From Tragulus kanchil (lineage: Eukaryota > Chordata > Mammalia > Artiodactyla > Tragulidae), in the NCBI GenBank assembly GCA_022376925.1, contig JAIOJX010000027.1:21159471-21223470 (forward strand): a stretch of 64,000 nt of DNA, in the 5' to 3' direction. Positions 32,401-43,210 of this stretch are shown piece after piece. The stretch's first letter is position 1. Each line of letters opens with the position of its first letter. The notes beneath the pieces were generated by a model. The model was given only the letters and a program-made list of their open reading frames with translations. It was not told the DNA's origin and searched no databases. The position numbers and the translations under genes are program-made.

Positions 32401-32675
32401 CGTTTGGAAGCCGATGTGTGGATCGAGAGAGTACCAGGAGGAACCTGATGAGGAGGAGGAAACTGGGAAGACGAGCCCGCTAGTCCCCATGTGTCCGTCT
32501 GTAGAAAGGAACCCAACGGAGGTGCTGACCTCCCGCTGCAAGGATTGGGTGAGAGGACTAGGAAACTCTGATTACAGAGTGAGCACCTGGCCGATCGTGT
32601 TGCTGAGAGCAGATGACTAGTGGAGAAAACCTCGTCCTTTGTCCTTTCCCACATGCTCCACGGGGTTCGCTTTTG

Positions 32676-32883
32676 TGCATGCTCAATAACTAAGTCTTAT
32701 CTGATTCTTGTGACCCCCGTGGACGGTAGCCTGCCTGGCTCTTTGGTCCATGGGATTTTCCAGGCAAGAATACTGGAGTGGGTGGCCATTTTCTTCTCCA
32801 GGGGATCATCCTGACCCAGGGATCGAACCCACGTCTCTTACATTGGTAGGCAGATTTTTCACCCTTGTGCCACTTGGGAAGCC
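32676..32883 (-). mobile_element. Bov-tA SINE
   Basis: Antisense: 'aagaatactggagtgggtgg', 'agggatcgaacccacgtctc' and 'acccttgtgccacttgggaa'. Confidence 0.95.
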
Positions 32884-32887
32884 GCCA

Positions 32888-32990
32888 GCAAAAACATGCC
32901 GCTTGACTGTAAGCTTCGTGGGCAGGCGACATATTGGCTTTTGTATTGTTACGTCTAGTGTCCAGTGTCTGGATCATAGTAGGTGTTGAA
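32888..32990 (+). repeat. L2 LINE 3' fragment
   Basis: 'cttgactgtaagcttcgtgg', 'gtctagtgtccagtgtctgg' and 'atcatagtaggtgttgaa' follow the L2 3' end. Confidence 0.7.
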
Positions 32991-34006
32991 AGGAGGCAGC
33001 GATGGACCAACACGTGGAAGAAGGGGTGTTGGCTGGTGACGGGGAGAACGGCCCAGCCTCCTCCCGAGCCTGCCACGCTGGGCGTGAGGATGAGGTCTTT
33101 TCTGGCCCTGGAGCGGAGAATGGATTTGGGAAGAAGACTTTTCTCCCAGTGAAAAAGCGTGCTCACGCCCCTTGGTAATCAAGCTCTCTTCCTTGGCAGA
33201 GAAGATGGAGAGGAAGAGAGAAACTTTCATTCCACAGAAGGGCATCTGCCAGTTTCCCACTTGGAGACGGGATCGAAATAGCTTTTGCAGATCCTCCCGT
33301 TAAGCTGACACATGTGGCCCCCTCCACCCCTCCGCTGGGTCCCTCCCAGAAGCAGTTATCTCGGCTCCAACAGAACAGCTCTACCTCCCTGCAGCTCGCG
33401 AGTGTCTCGCGTCACAGAAGAGAGAGGCTCAGGCCCCAAAGAGGGTCTGGTGCAAACAGAATCAGAAGACAGACTGCTAGAGGGCTGGAGGTGGGGAGGA
33501 GGGGAGAGGAGACAACCCCCTCCCAGTCTGCGCCAGTCCGCCTCCCCGAGGGGACGTGCGGACGTTGTTCAGGGCGATGAAGGAAAGTACTGGGCCAGGG
33601 CGGACAGTGATCTGAAAATGACACAGCTAAAAAACCATCCCTTAAAGTTGTGGAAGGTAGACGCTACTTCTAGGCCAGCGCTGCTCCCCAGGCTTGGGAA
33701 GGAGATAATGAATTATTACCCAAGGAAATGAAACTGCTAATAAATTCAGAAGCAAAGCAGAGGGAGGCTAAACTCCATTTTTTAAAGGGAGCTGGTGATT
33801 TATAAAGTGCCCTCTCTCCTCGCCTCCTGGGGCTCCTTCAGCCGCCCCGTCCCTCCTGTCTCCCACACAGGCCAGCCTCGGACCCTATGGACACAGTCCC
33901 CATGGCCTGGCTTCTTGTTTTTTTGTTTTTTCCCTTCCCTTGGGAACCATGCCCACCCTTAGTGGGAATGTAAAGCCCAAACTGGGCTGAGATTTAGGCC
34001 AACTGA
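32991..34006. other. Unique DNA, no gene seen
   Basis: GC-rich to about 33560, then an AT-richer block (33590-33800), then mixed sequence with T-runs. No exon recognised. Confidence 0.45.
33590..33800. promoter_or_regulatory. Possible conserved non-coding element
   Basis: 'ctgaaaatgacacagctaaa', 'gagataatgaattattaccc', 'aaactgctaataaattcaga' and 'gtgatttataaagtgcc'. AT-rich, CpG-poor, not a known repeat. Confidence 0.35.
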
Positions 34007-34316
34007 TTTTTTTTTTTAATCTTTTGAGGGGTGCGGTGGGGAGGGAGGTGGACGGGCGGGCCACTTCTATTGGTCTTTCATTTCTTTATTTTCATCCGTT
34101 TTTGTTCTTTGGCTCCAATGGGCCTCCCAGCGCGGTGGCCTCTGTCGTCGCAGAGCGCCGGCTCTGGGCGCATGCGCGCCAGAGCTCCGGCTCAGTAATT
34201 GGACACATGGGTCCAGCCGCTCCGCGGCACGTGGGATCTTCCCAGGCCAGGAATCGAACCGGCGCCCCTTGCACTGCAAGGCGGTGTCCTTACCCACTGG
34301 ACCACCAGGGGAAGCC
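34007..34316 (-). mobile_element. CHR-type SINE, long variant
   Basis: Antisense, full length, with 'tcatttctttattttcatcc', 'gctctgggcgcatgcgcgcc', 'ggaatcgaaccggcgcccct' and 'ccactggaccaccaggggaa'. Flanked by 'taggccaactgatt' on both sides (near 33995 and 34317): a 14-base target-site duplication without mismatch. CpGs are well kept, so it is probably young. Confidence 0.96.
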
Positions 34317-34494
34317 CTAGGCCAACTGATTTTGAAAGTTCAGTCCCCAAGGACGGGCCAGAGAAAATCTGTCTTTCTAAGAAGTCCATTCGGACCTTTG
34401 AGCCAACAAATGACAGAACCAGCTGGGAATGGGCAATTAGGCTCTGGAGCATGGCCCTGGGCAGGGAGCGGCTCCTGAGGAGCATGACCAATCA

Positions 34495-34575
34495 CCTTTG
34501 CCTCCCACTGAAGGCCACGCCTCCCTCCAATAGCCACGCCTCCCACCGGGGGCCATGCCTCCTGGGAGCAACCCC
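34495..34575 (+). repeat. Short direct repeats with CCACGCCTCC and CCAAT motifs
   Basis: 'gaccaatcacctttgcctcc' is followed by three spaced copies of 'ccacgcctcc' or 'ccatgcctcc', with 'ccaatag' between two of them. It may be a degenerate minisatellite or a cluster of KLF/Sp- and CCAAT-type sites. Confidence 0.4.
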
Positions 34576-34619
34576 CATTTGGGGAAGCTCAAGGGCTAGC
34601 TTTACAGCCCTGCAGGTGT

Positions 34620-34827
34620 CAGGTGAAAGTCACTCAGTCGTGTCTGACTTTGTGACCCCACAGACAAGCTGTTGTGACCCCAGAGACAAGCCGTGGAATT
34701 CTGCAGGCAAGAATACTGGAGTGGATACCCTTTTCCCTTCTCCGGGGGAATTGCCAACCCAGGAATCGAACCAGGGTCTCCTGCGTTGCAGGCGAATTCT
34801 TTACCAGCTGAGCTACAAGGGAATCCC
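34620..34827 (-). mobile_element. Bov-tA SINE
   Basis: Antisense: 'gtcactcagtcgtgtctgac', 'aagaatactggagtggatac', 'ggaatcgaaccagggtctcc' and 'ctttaccagctgagctacaa'. A short internal repeat of 'gtgaccccacagacaagc' and 'gtgaccccagagacaagc' lies at 34660-34692. Confidence 0.95.
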
Positions 34828-35454
34828 ACAGCTTGAGTTCCATTCTCAAAACGCTGGTCCCCCCATATCGGCCCCCTTCCTTCCCTGCCTGAAGCCATCA
34901 GGATTCTCGCTGCCTGACCTTGCCCATTTCCACGGCAACAGGCCTTTGATGTGACTTGTGGAGGCCTGTGAGCCTTCAGGTGGGTAGGGCGCATGCAGCA
35001 GGTGCCCACGAAGAGGGAGGAACAGAGCTCCAGTGTCTGTGCCACCACCCCCGCCTGGAAATCGGGGAGGGGGCAGTAGAAATAGAAGAAGGGTGGATGG
35101 AAGGCCGCAGCCTTGCCTAAGCTCGCCTGCTCTGATGGGGCCCCAGCCCACTAGGGAAGGCAGAGGCTGCCCAGCCCCTTCCCCTACACTCCTGCCCGAA
35201 CAAGGACGATTTACAAGCATCCTGCATCCTGGAGGGACTCAGTTTCTTCAACATGCCATTTCCTGCAGCCTGCCCCGCAGCTTCTGATGGTGGTCCTCAA
35301 GGGAGACGCCCTGGTCAGCTGGTGGTCCTGCCCCCAGCAGCGTCAGGCTCCAGGGCCCCCTGCTCAGAGTCTGGGCTCATTAGTGGCTCTCAGAGCTGGC
35401 CTCAGCTGGGACCACGGCCGCTGGTTCAGTGATGGGAAAGAGGTGTCTCTGGGC
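34828..35454. other. Unique DNA, no gene seen
   Basis: Mixed GC-rich sequence, no repeat or exon recognised. Confidence 0.45.
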
Positions 35455-37621
35455 CCTTGTGTTCCTGCCAGCTCCCAAGCGGAGAATACAGCCTCTCTGT
35501 GGAACCAGCAGCCCTGGTCGCCAGGCTCTCCCTGGTCTGTGAAGCCCACTTCCACCTGAGTTGCAGGTAATTTGCTTGCAGCCTGCATTATGTAGGCAAA
35601 TCAGGCTCCGTTGGACTTCAGGTGTCCCAGTTACCGGAGTAATTTGCATGTTTATGAGTGAGGGGGATTGAACACCAGCTCAGAGCAAATGGAAAATTCT
35701 GACTTGGAGGCCCTGGACGGCCTCCTGTGCACCTTTGCTCACCGCCTACAGGACGAGGGACACGCGGGAGCCTGAAGCATCGCAAAGCCACCAGCAGGGG
35801 ACTGAGGACTCTCAGCCCATCCCAGTGTGTGACCTTGCCTTCGTTCCTCCTCCAGGACCTGTTAGAAACCTAAAGCAACTGCTTAAGAACAACTCCAAAG
35901 GAAAGTGGGCGAAGAAAGTGAGAAAAGTCTTTATCATTGATTGTTTATACTTGAAGAGAGGAGAGAGAAGTCCCTGTAGCCCAGCCAGGAAATGAAGAGT
36001 TAATCCTATAATCTAGTCTGCCAGGGAGCAAGGAAGGACTAAAACCATTTTCGAGCTGAAGTGTGCATGCAGAATGCTTGATGCCTAGGGGTGGAGCCCA
36101 GAATCGGGAGACTGTCTGAAGGCATCCACTGGGTACTCAGAGTATATGGAACCCTGTTCTCAAGACTCCTTGGAATTCCAAAGTTCCCAGGGGTGCTCCT
36201 CTAGTTTCTGTTAAAAGAGTAGACCACTCCCCTTTCAGTTCTTCCGTGTGCCCGCTCCCCCCGGCCGTGGCCACGGCTCCCCGCTGGGCTCAGAGATGCA
36301 CCTGCAAATGCCTGGTGACCTTTTCAGAGCCTGACCAATTACACTCCAGGGCAATAGCTTAAGAACTGCAAACCAGCCCGTGCCAACTCTTCTAGTTGAT
36401 CTGAGTGAGAGTCAGAGCCACCCTGCTGTCCCTGGCTAAGTCCTGGAATCACCTAGAGAATTTTGAAACTTCCGAGCCTGAGATCTGTCCCCAGGAGCAT
36501 GATATCACTGGCATTGGAGACCGTGGCCTTTTAGAACATCTAGTCCTTGTGTTCCTGCCAGCTCCCAAGCGGAGAATACCTCTCTGTGGAACCAGCAGCC
36601 CTGGTCGCCAGGCTCTCCCTGGTCTGTGAAGCCCACTTCCACCTGAGTTGCAGGTAATTTGCTTGCAGCCTGCATTATGTAGGCAAATCAGGCTCCGTTG
36701 GACTTCAGGTGTCCCAGTTACCGGAGTAATTTGCATGTTTATGAGTGAGGGGGATTGAACACCAGCTCAGAGCAAATGGAAAATTCTGACTTGGAGGCCC
36801 TGGACGGCCTCCTGTGCACCTTTGCTCACCGCCTACAGGACGAGGGACACGCGGGAGCCTGAAGCATCGCAAAGCCACCAGCAGGGGACTGAGGACTCTC
36901 AGCCCATCCCAGTGTGTGACCTTGCCTTCGTTCCTCCTCCAGGACCTGTTAGAAACCTAAAGCAACTGCTTAAGAACAACTCCAAAGGAAAGTGGGCGAA
37001 GAAAGTGAGAAAAGTCTTTATCATTGATTGTTTATACTTGAAGAGAGGAGAGAGAAGTCCCTGTAGCCCAGCCAGGAAATGAAGAGTTAATCCTATAATC
37101 TAGTCTGCCAGGGAGCAAGGAAGGACTAAAACCATTTTCGAGCTGAAGTGTGCATGCAGAATGCTTGATGCCTAGGGGTGGAGCCCAGAATCGGGAGACT
37201 GTCTGAAGGCATCCACTGGGTACTCAGAGTATATGGAACCCTGTTCTCAAGACTCCTTGGAATTCCAAAGTTCCCAGGGGTGCTCCTCTAGTTTCTGTTA
37301 AAAGAGTAGACCACTCCCCTTTCAGTTCTTCCGTGTGCCCGCTCCCCCCGGCCGTGGCCACGGCTCCCCGCTGGGCTCAGAGATGCACCTGCAAATGCCT
37401 GGTGACCTTTTCAGAGCCTGACCAATTACACTCCAGGGCAATAGCTTAAGAACTGCAAACCAGCCCGTGCCAACTCTTCTAGTTGATCTGAGTGAGAGTC
37501 AGAGCCACCCTGCTGTCCCTGGCTAAGTCCTGGAATCACCTAGAGAATTTTTGAAACTTCCGGAGCCTGAGATCTGTCCCCAGGGAGCATGATATCACTG
37601 GCATTGGAGACCGTGGCCTTT
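35455..37621 (+). repeat. Direct duplication 6 (copies 35455-36534 and 36545-37621)
   Basis: Offset 1090 at the start and 1087 later. Copy 2 begins with a three-base loss ('gagaatacctctctgtgg' against 'gagaatacagcctctctgtg'). Copy 1 ends with several one-base homopolymer losses ('aattttgaaac' against 'aatttttgaaac', 'ccccaggagc' against 'ccccagggagc'). About ten orphan bases lie between the copies. Both copies carry a MER5-like piece at the end. Confidence 0.97.
36433..36534. repeat. MER5-type fragment (truncated by junction)
   Basis: 'tcctggaatcacctagagaa' and 'ggcattggagaccgtggcc' are typical of MER5A; here the element is cut at the end of copy 1. Confidence 0.7.
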
Positions 37622-37682
37622 TTTTAAAAGCTCCCAGATGACTGAAACATGCATCTGAGTCTAAGAACTGCTGAGCAGGAGG
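37520..37682. repeat. MER5-type DNA transposon copy
   Basis: Longer version: 'tcctggaatcacctagagaa', 'ttttttaaaagctcccagat' and 'gagtctaagaactgctgagc'. Also present near 38641-38804 by duplication 7. Confidence 0.75.
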
Positions 37683-37691
37683 ATTTGGGAT

Positions 37692-38026
37692 TTTTTTTTT
37701 TTTTTAAAGATTTATTTATTTATTTACTTTGGGCAGGGGTCGGGTTGGGGGGGGAGGGGAGTGGGCGGGCCACTTCTATTGGTCTTTCATTTCTCTGTTT
37801 TCATTTGTCTTCGTTCTTTGGCTCCTGTGGGCCTCCCATCGCGGTGGCGTCTGTCGTTGCAGAGCACCGGCTCTGGGCGCATGCGCTCCAGAGCTCCGGC
37901 TCAGTGATTGGACACATCAGTCCAGCCGCTCCGCGGCACGTGGGATCTTCCCAGGCCAGGGCTCGAACCGGCGTCCCTTGCACTGCAACGGAGTGTCCTT
38001 ATCCACTGGACCACCAGGGGAAGCCC
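37692..38026 (-). mobile_element. CHR-type SINE, long variant (copy 1)
   Basis: Antisense: T-run, 'gatttatttatttatttact', 'gctctgggcgcatgcgctcc', 'gggctcgaaccggcgtccct' and 'ccactggaccaccaggggaa'. Flanked by 'ggatttgggattttt' and 'ggatttgagattttt' (target-site duplication, one mismatch). Confidence 0.95.
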
Positions 38027-38194
38027 GGATTTGAGATTTTTGAATTATTTAATGGTGGGTCTTTGGACTGAGACTGATCAAGTTCGATATTCTGCTGAAG
38101 GGAAGGCACACAATGTTCTGGTTCCCTGGTGGGCTGCCATCGTGACACAGGATAATGGTGGAAAAGTTTTCATATGGGTGTTAGTTTACAGGCA

Positions 38195-38353
38195 TGTATA
38201 CTCAGTTGCTTCAGTCGTGCCTGACTCTTTGTGACCCCTCGGGCTGTGGCCCCCCAGACTCCCCTGTCCATGGGCTTCTCCAGGTAAGCATACCGGAGTG
38301 GGTAGCTATTTCCTTCTCCAGAGGATCTCCTCACCCCAGTGATTAAACCCTTT
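38195..38353 (-). mobile_element. Bov-tA SINE, head missing (copy 1 of 3)
   Basis: Antisense: 'cagtcgtgcctgactctttg', 'agcataccggagtgggtagc' and 'agtgattaaaccctttctat'. The tRNA head is absent. The same element appears at 39318-39476 and 40477-40635 through duplications 7 and 8. Confidence 0.92.
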
Positions 38354-38813
38354 CTATGAGATGAATAAACACATTCACTCCACATCATGAGTTACAAGAA
38401 GGGTCTTCCTGGTGGTTTCTGTTAAAGAGTAGACCACTCCCCTTTCAGTTCTTCCGTGTGCCCGCTCCCCCCGGCCGTGGCCACGGCTCCCCGCTGGGCT
38501 CAGAGATGCACCTGCAAATGCCTGGTGACCTTTTCAGAGCCTGACCAATTACACTCCAGGGCAATAGCTTAAGAACTGCAAACCAGCCCGTGCCAACTCT
38601 TCTAGTTGATCTGAGTGAGAGTCAGAGCCACCCTGCTGTCCCTGGCTAAGTCCTGGAATCACCTAGAGAATTTTTGAAACTTCCGGAGCCTGAGATCTGT
38701 CCCCAGGGAGCATGATATCACTGGCATTGGAGACCGTGGCCTTTTTTTAAAAGCTCCCAGATGACTGAAACATGCATCTGAGTCTAAGAACTGCTGAGCA
38801 GGAGGATTTGGGA

Positions 38814-39149
38814 TTTTTTTTTTTTTTTAAAGATTTATTTATTTATTTACTTTGGGCAGGGGTCGGGTTGGGGAGGGAGGGGAGTGGGCGGGCCACTTCT
38901 ATTGGTCTTTCATTTCTCTGTTTTCATTTGTCTTCGTTCTTTGGCTCCTGTGGGCCTCCCATCGCGGTGGCGTCTGTCGTTGCAGAGCACCGGCTCTGGG
39001 CGCATGCGCTCCAGAGCTCCGGCTCAGTGATTGGACACATCAGTCCAGCCGCTCCGCGGCACGTGGGATCTTCCCAGGCCAGGGCTCGAACCGGCGTCCC
39101 TTGCACTGCAACGGAGTGTCCTTATCCACTGGACCACCAGGGGAAGCCC
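38814..39149 (-). mobile_element. CHR-type SINE, long variant (copy 2)
   Basis: Duplicate of 37692-38026; the G-run at its 3' side differs ('gttggggagggagg' against 'gttggggggggagg'). Confidence 0.95.
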
Positions 39150-39317
39150 GGATTTGAGATTTTTGAATTATTTAATGGTGGGTCTTTGGACTGAGACTGA
39201 TCAAGTTCGATATTCTGCTGAAGGGAAGGCACACAATGTTCTGGTTCCCTGGTGGGCTGCCATCGTGACACAGGATAATGGTGGAAAAGTTTTCATATGG
39301 GTGTTAGTTTACAGGCA

Positions 39318-39476
39318 TGTATACTCAGTTGCTTCAGTCGTGCCTGACTCTTTGTGACCCCTCGGGCTGTGGCCCCCCAGACTCCCCTGTCCATGGGCTT
39401 CTCCAGGTAAGCATACCGGAGTGGGTAGCTATTTCCTTCTCCAGAGGATCTCCTCACCCCAGTGATTAAACCCTTT
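39318..39476 (-). mobile_element. Bov-tA SINE, head missing (copy 2 of 3)
   Basis: Duplicate of 38195-38353. Confidence 0.92.
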
Positions 39477-39525
39477 CTATGAGATGAATAAACACATTCA
39501 CTCCACATCATGAGTTACAAGAAGG

Positions 39526-39655
39526 GTCTTCCCTGGTGGTCCCATGGCCAAGACTCCACACTCCCAGCGCAGGGGGGCCGGGTTTGATCTCTAGTCGGGG
39601 AACTTAGATCCCACCTGCTGCACAACACAACCAAATACATAGATAAATAGTGAAT
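39526..39655 (+). mobile_element. CHR-type SINE (copy 1)
   Basis: Sense, short form: 'cttccctggtggtcccatgg', 'ccgggtttgatctctagtcg', 'aacttagatcccacctgctg' and 'acatagataaata' tail. A stump of the same element, 38403-38414, is cut off at the duplication 7 junction. Confidence 0.88.
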
Positions 39656-40132
39656 TCAGTTTCTGAAATAGATCCAGGGCTTTGGAAAAAAGTTCAAAGA
39701 AATGTAAACCTCAGGCACATACATTCTGGAGGTTCCAAATTTTACTTGATTTTCAACTCCGTTAAGCTATCTCTTTTTTCTCTCTGAGAACATTTCAGTT
39801 GATCCCATTAAAACAGCCTCTAGGCTTGATAAGCATGCCTGGGTCCAGGCTTTGCTTCAGCGCCCCACCCCCTCGCTCTGTTGTCAGATGCTGGTCACCC
39901 CGGGTTCCCTACCAGTGCTCCAAACCAAGAGACATGATTTTTCTCCTTGTATCAACACTACTGGCCCCTTCGTTGGTGACCATTTCCCTTTGAGGTCAAA
40001 ATCTTTAAAAGATGACTTGTGATGAGACGGAGTCTCTTCCTTAGCCCTTACCCGAGTCTTTAACCCCCTGAATTATTAGGTAAGTGTCCTTTGGAGAGTA
40101 TCATTTCCTTTCATACTCATTACCTGCTCTTC

Positions 40133-40265
40133 TAGGGGAGGGCAAGGCTGCCCACTCCTGTACTCTTGCCTGGAGAATCCCATGGACAGAGGAGCCTGGT
40201 GGGCTACAGGCCGTGGCTTCACAGAGAGTCGGACACGACAGAAGCGGTTTCACACACACACACAG
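40133..40265 (+). mobile_element. Bov-tA SINE, head missing (copy 1)
   Basis: Sense, 3' part only: 'cttgcctggagaatcccatg', 'acagaggagcctggtgggct' and 'gagagtcggacacgacagaa', ending in a short CA run. Confidence 0.93.
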
Positions 40266-40476
40266 ACTTTTTCTCCTAATGACTGAGAATTTAATATGCG
40301 ACTAATTTCTAGTAGCATCTTCGTTATCATTTTCAGCTGCTAATTATTATATTAAAAATATAAAAACTTAACTACTATTTATATGCCAGGCACTTTTCAA
40401 GTGCTTTAGAATGGATCTTAAATCGTGACACAGGATAATGGTGGAAAAGTTTTCATATGGGTGTTAGTTTACAGGC

Positions 40477-40635
40477 ATGTATATCAGTTGCTTCAGTCGT
40501 GCCTGACTCTTTGTGACCCCTCGGGCTGTGGCCCCCCAGACTCCCCTGTCCATGGGCTTCTCCAGGTAAGCATACCGGAGTGGGTAGCTATTTCCTTCTC
40601 CAGAGGATCTCCTCACCCCAGTGATTAAACCCTTT
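40477..40635 (-). mobile_element. Bov-tA SINE, head missing (copy 3 of 3)
   Basis: Duplicate of 39318-39476 with one base lost near its start. Confidence 0.92.
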
Positions 40636-40684
40636 CTATGAGATGAATAAACACATTCACTCCACATCATGAGTTACAAGAAGG

Positions 40685-40814
40685 GTCTTCCCTGGTGGTC
40701 CCATGGCCAAGACTCCACACTCCCAGCGCAGGGGGGCCGGGTTTGATCTCTAGTCGGGGAACTTAGATCCCACCTGCTGCACAACACAACCAAATACATA
40801 GATAAATAGTGAAT
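40685..40814 (+). mobile_element. CHR-type SINE (copy 2)
   Basis: Duplicate of 39526-39655. Confidence 0.88.
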
Positions 40815-41291
40815 TCAGTTTCTGAAATAGATCCAGGGCTTTGGAAAAAAGTTCAAAGAAATGTAAACCTCAGGCACATACATTCTGGAGGTTCCAAATT
40901 TTACTTGATTTTCAACTCCGTTAAGCTATCTCTTTTTTCTCTCTGAGAACATTTCAGTTGATCCCATTAAAACAGCCTCTAGGCTTGATAAGCATGCCTG
41001 GGTCCAGGCTTTGCTTCAGCGCCCCACCCCCTCGCTCTGTTGTCAGATGCTGGTCACCCCGGGTTCCCTACCAGTGCTCCAAACCAAGAGACATGATTTT
41101 TCTCCTTGTATCAACACTACTGGCCCCTTCGTTGGTGACCATTTCCCTTTGAGGTCAAAATCTTTAAAAGATGACTTGTGATGAGACGGAGTCTCTTCCT
41201 TAGCCCTTACCCGAGTCTTTAACCCCCTGAATTATTAGGTAAGTGTCCTTTGGAGAGTATCATTTCCTTTCATACTCATTACCTGCTCTTC

Positions 41292-41424
41292 TAGGGGAGG
41301 GCAAGGCTGCCCACTCCTGTACTCTTGCCTGGAGAATCCCATGGACAGAGGAGCCTGGTGGGCTACAGGCCGTGGCTTCACAGAGAGTCGGACACGACAG
41401 AAGCGGTTTCACACACACACACAG
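41292..41424 (+). mobile_element. Bov-tA SINE, head missing (copy 2)
   Basis: Duplicate of 40133-40265. Confidence 0.93.
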
Positions 41425-41534
41425 ACTTTTTCTCCTAATGACTGAGAATTTAATATGCGACTAATTTCTAGTAGCATCTTCGTTATCATTTTCAGCTGCT
41501 AATTATTATATTAAAAATATAAAAACTTAACTAC

Positions 41535-41705
41535 TATTTATATGCCAGGCACTTTTCAAGTGCTTTAGAATGGATCTTAAATCGACTCAACAACCCTGAG
41601 GATTTTCACCTAAAGACGCTGAGGTTTCCAGGAGGTTTAATGTCGTCGGTGCTAGGGAGTGGCCAAGCTGGACCTCAGAGCAGCGTCTGTCCAGCCCCAA
41701 ACCTA
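41535..41705 (-). repeat. MIR SINE remnant
   Basis: 'tatatgccaggcacttttca', 'caacaaccctgaggattttc' and 'ggagtggccaagctggacct' follow antisense MIR. A cut-off copy of its start lies at 40375-40421. Confidence 0.7.
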
Positions 41706-41730
41706 CAAACCTCCCCTCTGTGCCCTTTTG

Positions 41731-41950
41731 GTAAACAGCTTTCTTGAGGCGTGATTCTCATAGCATACTGTTCACCATCGAGACGACTCGGTGGCTTCAG
41801 TCTATTCTCAGATATACGTGCAGTCGGCAACCATAGTCAATTTTAGAACACTTCCATCACACCCGAGACGCCCCGTACACTCCAGCTATCATCCTCCGTC
41901 TCCCCATCCTCCCCTCCCCGCAGCCAACTGCCTCCCAGCAAAGTCTTTTC
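41731..41950 (+). repeat. Old L1 (L1M) 3' fragment
   Basis: 'gtaaacagctttcttgaggc', 'cagtcggcaaccatagtcaa' and 'ttttagaacacttccatcac' match the 3' untranslated part of old mammalian L1 elements. Confidence 0.75.
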
Positions 41951-42497
41951 CTAAAAAAAAGCCAGACCTCCCCTCCCCTCTATATTACATATCAGAGTAT
42001 ATTTATATTCATTTGTAAATGGATGGCTTCTTTGGATTAAGGAGGGATAAAGAGTTGCAAAAAAAAAAAAAAAAACCCGAGAAACAACCCATGTGCCTTC
42101 TCGCTGAAATTCCCTTCGGTTGGTTTTTTGTTCCTCCTTCTGCCCAGAGAGCACCAAGAAGAACCTTAGAAGGGCCCTAGGGAGCCCTAGGTGACTATCC
42201 CTGCATCCAGTACTTGGATCTGTGGTGGTGGAGATAGGGACGGGCACCCCGGAACACTTCTTGCCGCCTGGACTCAAGCCTCGCCTTTTATGACAGACAG
42301 CAGCCATCTCCGTCTTCGCTCAGACAGCCCCCATCCCCCGGGGGAGCCTCTCCCGTCAGGGCTGGCTCCCCGGTGGGGCTGATCTTGCCCGAGGAGGGTT
42401 TTGTTAGCGTCAGTGTCCATCTGGCTTTGCAGGATGAGGTCTGCCTATGTGCTAGTGTGGAGAAGGATTCACGTGCTCAGAGAATGGCTGGGAGATG
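41951..42497. other. Unique DNA, no gene seen
   Basis: AT-rich at first, with a run of about 17 A near 42059, then GC-rich. No gene recognised. Confidence 0.45.
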
Positions 42498-42584
42498 CAG
42501 GGACCCCTGGTGGGGCGGGGCGCGCGTGGGGAAGGGACGCAGGAAGAGAAGGCGCCCCGTGGGCCTGCTCACCACCGTGTCCTC

Positions 42585-42655
42585 GTAACCCAGCGTCGTC
42601 CCTGCAACACAGGAGGTGCCCAGCCAACCTTTGTGGACGAATGAGTGGCTGTGTG
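42585..42655 (+). repeat. L2 3' end-like (copy 1)
   Basis: 'gaggtgcccagccaaccttt' and 'gtggacgaatgagtggctg' resemble the L2 3' terminus. Duplicate at 43680-43750. Confidence 0.5.
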
Positions 42656-42774
42656 CCTTAAGACAAAAGGCAGATCCTCGTTTGTAGGTTAATGTATTTC
42701 TCCATCTCTTTGTTTGGGTATCAATGCACATATTTCTGTGTCTGCGTCGTGTTTTATGCGTATAAAACTGAGTG

Positions 42775-42798
42775 TGCCTGTGGGTGTGTGTGTGTGTA
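42775..42798. repeat. Short TG repeat
   Basis: 'tgtgggtgtgtgtgtgtg'; duplicated near 43870-43893. Confidence 0.8.
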
Positions 42799-43210
42799 AT
42801 TTGTTAATAGACCATCTTTCCTTTACCATATTTTGAGAGAATGAACATTTCTGCTTCTCGTACCTGACTTCATAACCCTAATCTGCATTTTCCACTCACA
42901 TACAGCTCCCCAGATTTTCAAATATTTATATGCCTATATTTAAAATCTGTGAGATCTTTTTCTCACCCTGCTTGCGCTCTCCCCCTCTCCTTCCCACCCT
43001 GCCACCCGCTCTTCCTCCCTATCGTCTTTCCTCGTTTCTCCCAGATACACACACGTGTCAGTGAAGAAATTCCCAGATCGAGCCACGCTTTCCTGTCCAA
43101 GTCGGGGTCGTCGAGGGACACCAGTGAGCCGCTGTCGTGATTCCACGACAAACTCTGAATGTTGAACCCAGCCAGAGAGGGGCTTAGAGACCCCAGATCT
43201 TGGTGCTTGG

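Larger units (their letters stand above)
37291..39540 (+). repeat. Direct duplication 7 (copies 37291-38414 and 38415-39540)
   Basis: Offset 1123 bases. It overlaps duplication 6 by about 330 bases, so 36206-36534, 37291-37621 and 38415-38745 are three copies of one stretch. Copy 2 starts with one A fewer ('ctgttaaagagtag'). Copy 1 ends inside a CHR-type SINE with one C lost ('gtcttcctggtgg' against 'gtcttccctggtgg'). Confidence 0.97.
39262..41583 (+). repeat. Direct duplication 8 (copies 39262-40421 and 40422-41583)
   Basis: Offset 1160-1159 bases, the longest of the set. It overlaps the end of duplication 7, so the 'gacacaggataatggtggaa' stretch occurs at about 38145, 39268 and 40428. Copy 2 lacks a C soon after its start ('gtatatcagttgc' against 'gtatactcagttgc'). 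The two sequences at the junction share 'aatcg' or 'atcg'. Confidence 0.97.
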
